Assembly: GCA_002320455.1 (NCBI GenBank)
Contig: DCKU01000148.1
Location: 1 to 8,713 of the forward strand
Length of the DNA: 8,713 nucleotides
Reading direction: 5' to 3'
Origin: Salinisphaera sp. UBA1666
GTDB lineage: Bacteria > Pseudomonadota > Gammaproteobacteria > Nevskiales > Salinisphaeraceae
Within the stretch, counting starts at the first letter, position 1. Each line of letters begins with the position of its first letter. The notes beneath the pieces were generated by a model. It did not search any database. It saw only the letters and a program-made list of their open reading frames with translations, and was not told where the DNA came from. The translations under genes were made by a program, and so were the position numbers. Shown one piece after another: positions 4,662 to 8,713 of the stretch.

Positions 4662-7082
4662 ATGAGCAAACAAGACACCGAGACCCGCAACGAGTCCGCC
4701 ACCGGGCCCGCACCGGGCGAGACGATCGACGGCCCCAGCACGCACCTGGTCTATAACCGCGCCGAGGCCGCGCGGCCCGAGACGATTCGGATCCTGCCCA
4801 TGACCGAGACGGTCATGTTTCCCGAACTAGTCATGCCGGTAGTGCTGAACCGCCAACCCAATATCAACGCTGCCCAGCGCGCGATGAACGCCGATCAGCC
4901 CGTGGGCCTGCTCTTGGGCACCGAAGCCGCCGGCGCGGATAAGGGCACGGACGGCCTGCATCGCGTCGGCACCGTGGTCAATATCCTGCGCTATGTGACC
5001 GGCAACGACGGCGGGCACCATCTGGTCTGCCAGGGCATATCGCGCTTTAAGGTTCGCGAGTTCACCGAAGACGATCAGGGCGGGCTCATGGCCCGCGTCA
5101 CGTGGATCGACGAGCCGCAGACCCAGGGCGACAAACAGATCGATGCGCGCATGAGCAACCTGCGCGACCGTGCCCTGGAGGCGATCGAACTGATGGACTC
5201 GCCCTCGCGCGAACTGGCCAACGCGATCCGCTCAATCGAGTCCGCGGCCTTGCTGGCCGACGCCACGGCCGGTTATCTGGGCCTCAAGGCCCAAGAGAAA
5301 CAGCGGATCCTCGAGACCGTCGAGCTCCAGGCCCGCCTGGATCTGGTCCAGTCGTTCATGGACTATCGGCTGGAGGTCATGCGCCTGTCCCAGGACATCA
5401 ACAAGCAGACCCAGGACCGGCTGTCCGAGCACCAGCGCAAGGCCATGCTGCGCGAGCAGATGCGCTCAATCCAGCGTGAGCTCGGCGAAGACGATAGCGT
5501 GGCCGAAGAAGCCGAGCGCCTGCGCGAGGCCCTGGACGGCGCCCACCTGCCTGAAGATGCCGCCGAGCAGACCACCCGCGAACTCAAGCGGCTCGAGCGC
5601 ATGTCCGAATCCTCGGCCGAGTATTCGATGGTGCGGACCTATCTGGAGCTGATGGCCGAGCTGCCCTGGGACAAGCTGTCCACGGATGCCATCGACATCA
5701 AAGAATCGCGCGAGATTCTCGACGATGACCACTACGGTCTCGACAAGATCAAGCGCCGAATTCTCGAGCATCTGGCCGTCCACAAGCTCAATCCCGAGGG
5801 CAAGGCGCCCATCCTGTGCTTCGTCGGCCCGCCGGGCGTCGGCAAGACCTCGCTCGGGCGATCGATCGCGCGATCGATGAATCGCGAGTTCGTGCGCGCG
5901 GCCCTTGGCGGCGTTCACGACGAGTCGGAGATCCGCGGGCATCGACGCACTTATGTCGGCGCCATGCCGGGCTCCATCATCAGCCAGATCAAGAAAGCCG
6001 GCACCCGCAATCCGGTATTCATGCTGGACGAGATGGACAAGCTCGGCGCCTCGGCCCATGGGGATCCGGCCTCGGCCCTGCTGGAGGTTTTGGATCCGTC
6101 ACAGAACGACACCTTCAACGACCACTACCTGGGCACGCCTTTCGATCTCTCGAAAGTGATGTTCATTGCGACCGCCAACGTGCTGGACACCATCCCCGGC
6201 CCGCTGCGGGATCGCATGGAAGTGATCGAGGTGCCCGGCTACACGCGCGAGGAGAAGAAACAGATCGCCAAGCGCTATCTGATCGATCGCCAGCTGGAAC
6301 AATCCGGCGTCACGCGCGAGCAGGTGGATATCTCGGACGCCGCGCTGGAGGCCATCATTGCCGGCTATACGCGCGAGGCGGGCCTGCGCAACTTCGAGCG
6401 CCAGATCGGTGCGATCGCCCGGCACGCAGCGGTGCGCGTGGCCGAGGGCGAGGAGGGCCCGGGGCTCATTGAGCCGGATGATCTCCAAGACATCATCGGC
6501 GCGCGCCGGGTTGATGATGAAGTCGCCCTGCGTACCAGCGTGGCCGGCGTGGTCACCGGGCTGGCCTGGACGCCGGCCGGCGGCGATATCCTGTTTGTCG
6601 AGGCGTCACGCTCGCCGGGCAACGGCAAGCTCACCATCACCGGCCAGCTGGGGGATGTCATGCGCGAATCCGCCCAGGCGGCCCTGTCGCTGGTCAAGGC
6701 ACGAGCCTCGGTGCTCGGCATCGAGCAGGAACACCTCGACAAGTCGGATATCCATATCCACGTGCCGGCCGGGGCCATCAAGAAAGACGGCCCCAGCGCC
6801 GGGGTCGCGCTCTATACCGCGCTCGTGTCGCTACTCACCGATCGCAAGGTCCGCAACGATGTCGCTATGACCGGCGAAATCAGCCTGCGCGGTCAGGTAC
6901 TGCCAATCGGCGGGGTGAAAGAGAAAACGCTGGCCGCCCACCAGGCCGGCATCAAGACCGTGCTGCTGCCCGAGCGCAACGCCCGCGACGAAGACGATAT
7001 CCCCGACAATATCCGGGAAGCTCTGGATATTCGCTATGTGGGGGAGGTCAGCCAGGCGATCGACATCGCGCTGGAAGACTGA
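4662..7082 (+). CDS. lon: ATP-dependent Lon protease (endopeptidase La)
   Basis: The 806-residue product is a complete LonA-type cytoplasmic protease, which unfolds and degrades damaged and regulatory proteins as a hexamer. In order it has a 40-residue hydrophilic N-terminal extension; the LON substrate-recognition domain (42-240, opening with IRILPMTETVMFP); a coiled-coil linker rich in Glu/Arg (about 245-320); and the AAA+ module with Walker A GPPGVGKT (389-396, Lys395), Walker B FMLDEMDK (453-460, Asp456/Glu457), sensor-1 Asn506, a probable Arg finger at Arg518 and sensor-2 Arg576 in GLRNFER. The serine-lysine protease domain follows, with Ser712 in KDGPSAG and Lys755 in GGVKEK. That 43-residue spacing equals the one in E. 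coli Lon (Ser679/Lys722). All catalytic residues are present, so it should be active. It lies 8 bp after hsp20 with a weak RBS (TAAAGA), suggesting coupling. It is not next to clpX or hupB as the housekeeping gammaproteobacterial lon is, so a second, stress-specific Lon is possible. Confidence 0.95.
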   Translation: MSKQDTETRNESATGPAPGETIDGPSTHLVYNRAEAARPETIRILPMTETVMFPELVMPVVLNRQPNINAAQRAMNADQPVGLLLGTEAAGADKGTDGLHRVGTVVNILRYVTGNDGGHHLVCQGISRFKVREFTEDDQGGLMARVTWIDEPQTQGDKQIDARMSNLRDRALEAIELMDSPSRELANAIRSIESAALLADATAGYLGLKAQEKQRILETVELQARLDLVQSFMDYRLEVMRLSQDINKQTQDRLSEHQRKAMLREQMRSIQRELGEDDSVAEEAERLREALDGAHLPEDAAEQTTRELKRLERMSESSAEYSMVRTYLELMAELPWDKLSTDAIDIKESREILDDDHYGLDKIKRRILEHLAVHKLNPEGKAPILCFVGPPGVGKTSLGRSIARSMNREFVRAALGGVHDESEIRGHRRTYVGAMPGSIISQIKKAGTRNPVFMLDEMDKLGASAHGDPASALLEVLDPSQNDTFNDHYLGTPFDLSKVMFIATANVLDTIPGPLRDRMEVIEVPGYTREEKKQIAKRYLIDRQLEQSGVTREQVDISDAALEAIIAGYTREAGLRNFERQIGAIARHAAVRVAEGEEGPGLIEPDDLQDIIGARRVDDEVALRTSVAGVVTGLAWTPAGGDILFVEASRSPGNGKLTITGQLGDVMRESAQAALSLVKARASVLGIEQEHLDKSDIHIHVPAGAIKKDGPSAGVALYTALVSLLTDRKVRNDVAMTGEISLRGQVLPIGGVKEKTLAAHQAGIKTVLLPERNARDEDDIPDNIREALDIRYVGEVSQAIDIALED

Positions 7083-7087
7083 TGGCG

Positions 7088-7116
7088 ACGGGCGCGGGCG
7101 TCGTGCCCGGGCCCGT
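7088..7116. terminator. GC-rich hairpin between convergent lon and chaC-like genes
   Basis: ACGGGCGCGGGC (7088-7099) and GCCCGGGCCCGT (7105-7116) pair as a 12-bp stem with one G-G mismatch and a 5-base loop. It starts 6 bases after the lon stop and ends 6 bases before the stop of the opposite-strand gene, where a bidirectional terminator would be expected. No T-run follows on either strand, so it may only pause polymerase or protect 3' ends. Confidence 0.4.
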
Positions 7117-7121
7117 GCTGC

Positions 7122-7691
7122 TTATCGGCCAATCAGTGCGCGCAGGCGCTCGGCCACCGCAAGACAGTGGGGGTCGTCGGCTTCGAGCTCGTCGAGCGCG
7201 TCGGCCAGGTCAAGAACATAGTCACGGTTTGGCCCGCTGGGCCCTTTCGAGGCTGCGACCTGTGCGGCGATGGCCTCGATATCGGCCTCGCCCAGCCAGG
7301 CTGCGTTATCGGGTGTCGCAATATAGACCAGGCCTTTTTCTTCGCTGCCGTCGGCAAAGGTCATGGTCTTGGCAAAGCGCAGATAGCCGTTCTTCTCGCG
7401 ATGATCGAGATACCCGAATACGGACGGCGTGACGCGATAGGCCATACCGAGACAGGTCTCGCCCGGCGCCTCGACCAGCGTGACCACCCGGCCCGGCGCA
7501 TCGGGCGTGCCGCGATGATCGTGCGAGCCCTGCCAGTAGCGTCGTACCCAGCCATCGATGGTGGCCGGTGCGCGCTCGATGTACTCAAAACCCGCCTTGT
7601 AGATCAGCGAGCCGTAGCCGAATAGCCACAGCTCGTCGTGATCGTCGAAGATCGCGGTCTCTCGATTGACCTCGGTGGTATCGAACGACAC
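7122..7691 (-). CDS. ChaC-like gamma-glutamylcyclotransferase
   Basis: The 189-residue protein belongs to the ChaC family, cytoplasmic enzymes that cleave the gamma-glutamyl bond of glutathione to give 5-oxoproline and Cys-Gly. The substrate loop YGSL is at 26-29 within LWLFGYGSLIYK, the family block SHDHRGTPDAPGRVVTL spans 56-72, and the catalytic Glu99 lies in DHREKNGY. SGPNRDYV (152-159) is the usual C-terminal family block. Length is close to eukaryotic ChaC2 and bacterial homologues of about 180-200 residues. I chose the GTG at complement 7689-7691 because TGAAGG (complement 7703-7708) can act as Shine-Dalgarno with an 11-base spacer and because it begins near the family N-terminus. A GTG at 7727 would add 12 residues and overlap rdgC by 22 bp; its extra residues look like out-of-frame rdgC sequence. 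It follows rdgC in the same direction and is probably co-transcribed. The protein is convergent with lon. Confidence 0.85.
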   Translation of the reverse strand: MSFDTTEVNRETAIFDDHDELWLFGYGSLIYKAGFEYIERAPATIDGWVRRYWQGSHDHRGTPDAPGRVVTLVEAPGETCLGMAYRVTPSVFGYLDHREKNGYLRFAKTMTFADGSEEKGLVYIATPDNAAWLGEADIEAIAAQVAASKGPSGPNRDYVLDLADALDELEADDPHCLAVAERLRALIGR

Positions 7692-7702
7692 GGCCAGCGG
7701 CG

Positions 7703-7708
7703 CCTTCA
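7703..7708 (-). promoter_or_regulatory. RBS of chaC-like gene overlapping rdgC stop
   Basis: On the minus strand TGAAGG contains both the rdgC stop codon (TGA) and a GAAGG Shine-Dalgarno-like sequence, 11 bases before the GTG at 7691. This arrangement would allow a ribosome ending rdgC to restart on the next gene. The spacer is longer than ideal. Confidence 0.4.
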
Positions 7709-8629
7709 GGCAGCCTGCGACGAGCACTCACCGGCGACGCCGAAGTGCGTATACAGCCGATCGAGCACGCCGCGAATCGCCTCGCCCTGCAGCGCGATAC
7801 GGGCCGTCAGTTCGGCAACCGCATCATCGGCGTCGACCGAGTCGAGATCTTCCTGGATGAGATCCAGCGCGCGAATACGCTTGAGATCCAGATTTTCGTC
7901 GACGTCGAACTCCAGCGCGTCATCGACGGCCACGTTGAGCTTGGTGGCCTGCATACCCTGCGCCAGATGCGCACAGATCTCGTCCTGCTGGAGATCCATG
8001 GCCGTGATACGCAGGCTAGCCTTGGTTTCGTCGGTGGTTTCCAGCAGGCATCGATCGCCGCACTCGAAACCGTTGGGCAGCGCCCCGGCCTCGGCAACCC
8101 AGCGCGATAGCTCGCCGGCCACACCGATCGTAGGCTCGGGGCGCTTGACCGGCAGGCTGCCAAGCGCTTCGCGCAGTGCGGCGATGACTTCTTCCGCGCT
8201 GTTTTCCGACGACGTGTCGACCCAGACCCGGCTGGCGCGCAGATCCACGACCAAGGTGGTCCGCTTCGAGCGGGTGAACGCACGCGGCAAGAGCTCGAAG
8301 TGCACCTCGTCCTTGAGATCGGCTTTCTCGCGGCGGCTGACCTTGCGGTCTTCGCGGGCTTCGATGGCCTCGACGCGCTCGGCGACCTCTTCGGCCACCA
8401 CCGGCCCCGGCAACACCCGCGAGATCGTCTGATAGCAACAGATCGCCAGGCCGTCCACGACGTGCGTCATGGCGTGCTCGCCCTTGAGCGGCGGCACGAA
8501 CCCGCCGACCGACACCGTCTGATCCCCACAGGGCGGGCAGAGTGCGTCGCCCAGCGCTTCGTCCAGGCGCGCGGCCGTCAGGTCGAAGTCACTCGTTCCC
8601 AGAAAGACACAGAGATTACGTAACCACAT
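7706..8629 (-). CDS. rdgC: Recombination-associated protein RdgC
   Basis: The 307-residue product matches RdgC over its whole length (E. coli RdgC has 303 residues). RdgC forms a ring-shaped dimer around double-stranded DNA, is nucleoid-associated, and restrains RecA-driven recombination. Recognisable blocks are MWLRNLCVFL at the start, CPPCGDQTVSVGGFVPP (31-47), THVVDG (55-60), ILPxPVV-like VLPGPVV (72-78), the very conserved EKADLKDEVHFELLPRAF (101-118), LREALGSLP (152-160), ITAMDLQQDEI (208-218) and TKLNV (229-233). The ATG at complement 8627-8629 is chosen because it places the family's MWxxNL start at residue 1; an in-frame ATG at 8707 would add 26 unrelated residues. The upstream bases give only a weak ribosome binding site, and an inverted repeat lies 22-46 bases before the ATG. 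The stop overlaps the probable ribosome binding site of the ChaC-like gene. Compared with E. coli, the TPCG motif is CPPC here, giving two closely spaced cysteines. Confidence 0.93.
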   Translation of the reverse strand: MWLRNLCVFLGTSDFDLTAARLDEALGDALCPPCGDQTVSVGGFVPPLKGEHAMTHVVDGLAICCYQTISRVLPGPVVAEEVAERVEAIEAREDRKVSRREKADLKDEVHFELLPRAFTRSKRTTLVVDLRASRVWVDTSSENSAEEVIAALREALGSLPVKRPEPTIGVAGELSRWVAEAGALPNGFECGDRCLLETTDETKASLRITAMDLQQDEICAHLAQGMQATKLNVAVDDALEFDVDENLDLKRIRALDLIQEDLDSVDADDAVAELTARIALQGEAIRGVLDRLYTHFGVAGECSSQAA

Positions 8630-8650
8630 ACGAAAAGGATCGTCCGATGT

Positions 8651-8675
8651 TTGTTCGCGGATGTCGCTCGAACAA
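8651..8675. repeat. Inverted repeat upstream of rdgC
   Basis: TTGTTCG (8651-8657) and CGAACAA (8669-8675) are perfect 7-bp arms separated by 11 bases. The repeat lies 22-46 bases before the rdgC ATG on the minus strand, where it could be an operator or a leader hairpin. It does not match the E. coli LexA box (CTGT-N8-ACAG). The remainder up to 8713 shows no convincing promoter. Confidence 0.35.
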
Positions 8676-8713
8676 CGCTCGATAGACACTGGGGAAGCTC
8701 TGCACAACCTGTC

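Noticed and set aside
7692..7727. LVAGC near the upstream GTG of the ChaC-like frame read as a lipobox
   Set aside because: It would leave only five residues before the Cys, far too short for a lipoprotein signal, and the sequence is rdgC coding DNA in another frame.
8630..8707. Upstream in-frame start extending RdgC by 26 residues
   Set aside because: The family begins at MWxxNL, which is reached at 8629; the extra part holds the inverted repeat and has no family similarity.
1..8713. CRISPR array, tRNA, rRNA, insertion sequence, toxin-antitoxin or defence island
   Set aside because: No tandem spaced repeats, cloverleaf-like segments, transposase motifs or defence-type domains were seen; the genes are typical chromosomal ones.

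Overview
The window looks like ordinary chromosome from a high-GC gammaproteobacterium. The pointers are RdgC (a protein of beta- and gammaproteobacteria), a gamma-type M42 peptidase, Lon, LrgA/LrgB and an MliC-type lysozyme inhibitor. The acidic proteins and strong GC bias would suit a halophile such as Salinisphaera or a relative, but this assignment is an inference made without any database search. I see no insertion sequence, phage gene, tRNA, rRNA or CRISPR array, and no stretch over 300 bases lacks a gene.

Left part (1-3007). A secreted MliC-family lipoprotein (+) runs tail to tail, one base apart, into an Nramp-fold membrane transporter (-). The transporter has lost the family's metal-binding DPGN and MPH signatures. 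A 125-bp divergent spacer separates it from an M42 dinuclear-metal aminopeptidase (+) with all its metal ligands intact.

Middle part (3058-7082). A strong intrinsic terminator follows the peptidase, and its T-tract ends exactly at the ATG of an LrgA/CidA membrane protein. LrgB follows 3 bp later, giving a standard two-gene LrgAB unit that is probably a small-carboxylate exporter or importer rather than a true holin. Next comes a small heat-shock protein 8 bp ahead of a complete Lon protease. A sigma-32-like promoter (CTTGAAC, then TCCCAG) lies upstream, so hsp20-lon looks like a heat-shock operon joining a holdase to a AAA+ protease.

Right part (7088-8713). Reading leftwards on the minus strand is rdgC (nucleoid and recombination-associated DNA-binding protein), followed by a ChaC-like gamma-glutamylcyclotransferase (glutathione degradation). 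The rdgC stop is probably embedded in the ChaC ribosome binding site. A GC-rich hairpin separates ChaC from the convergent lon.

I did not find a convincing undescribed multi-gene system. The points most worth a second look are the motif-less Nramp protein, the terminator abutting the lrgA start codon, and the hsp20-lon heat-shock unit with a palindrome in its leader.
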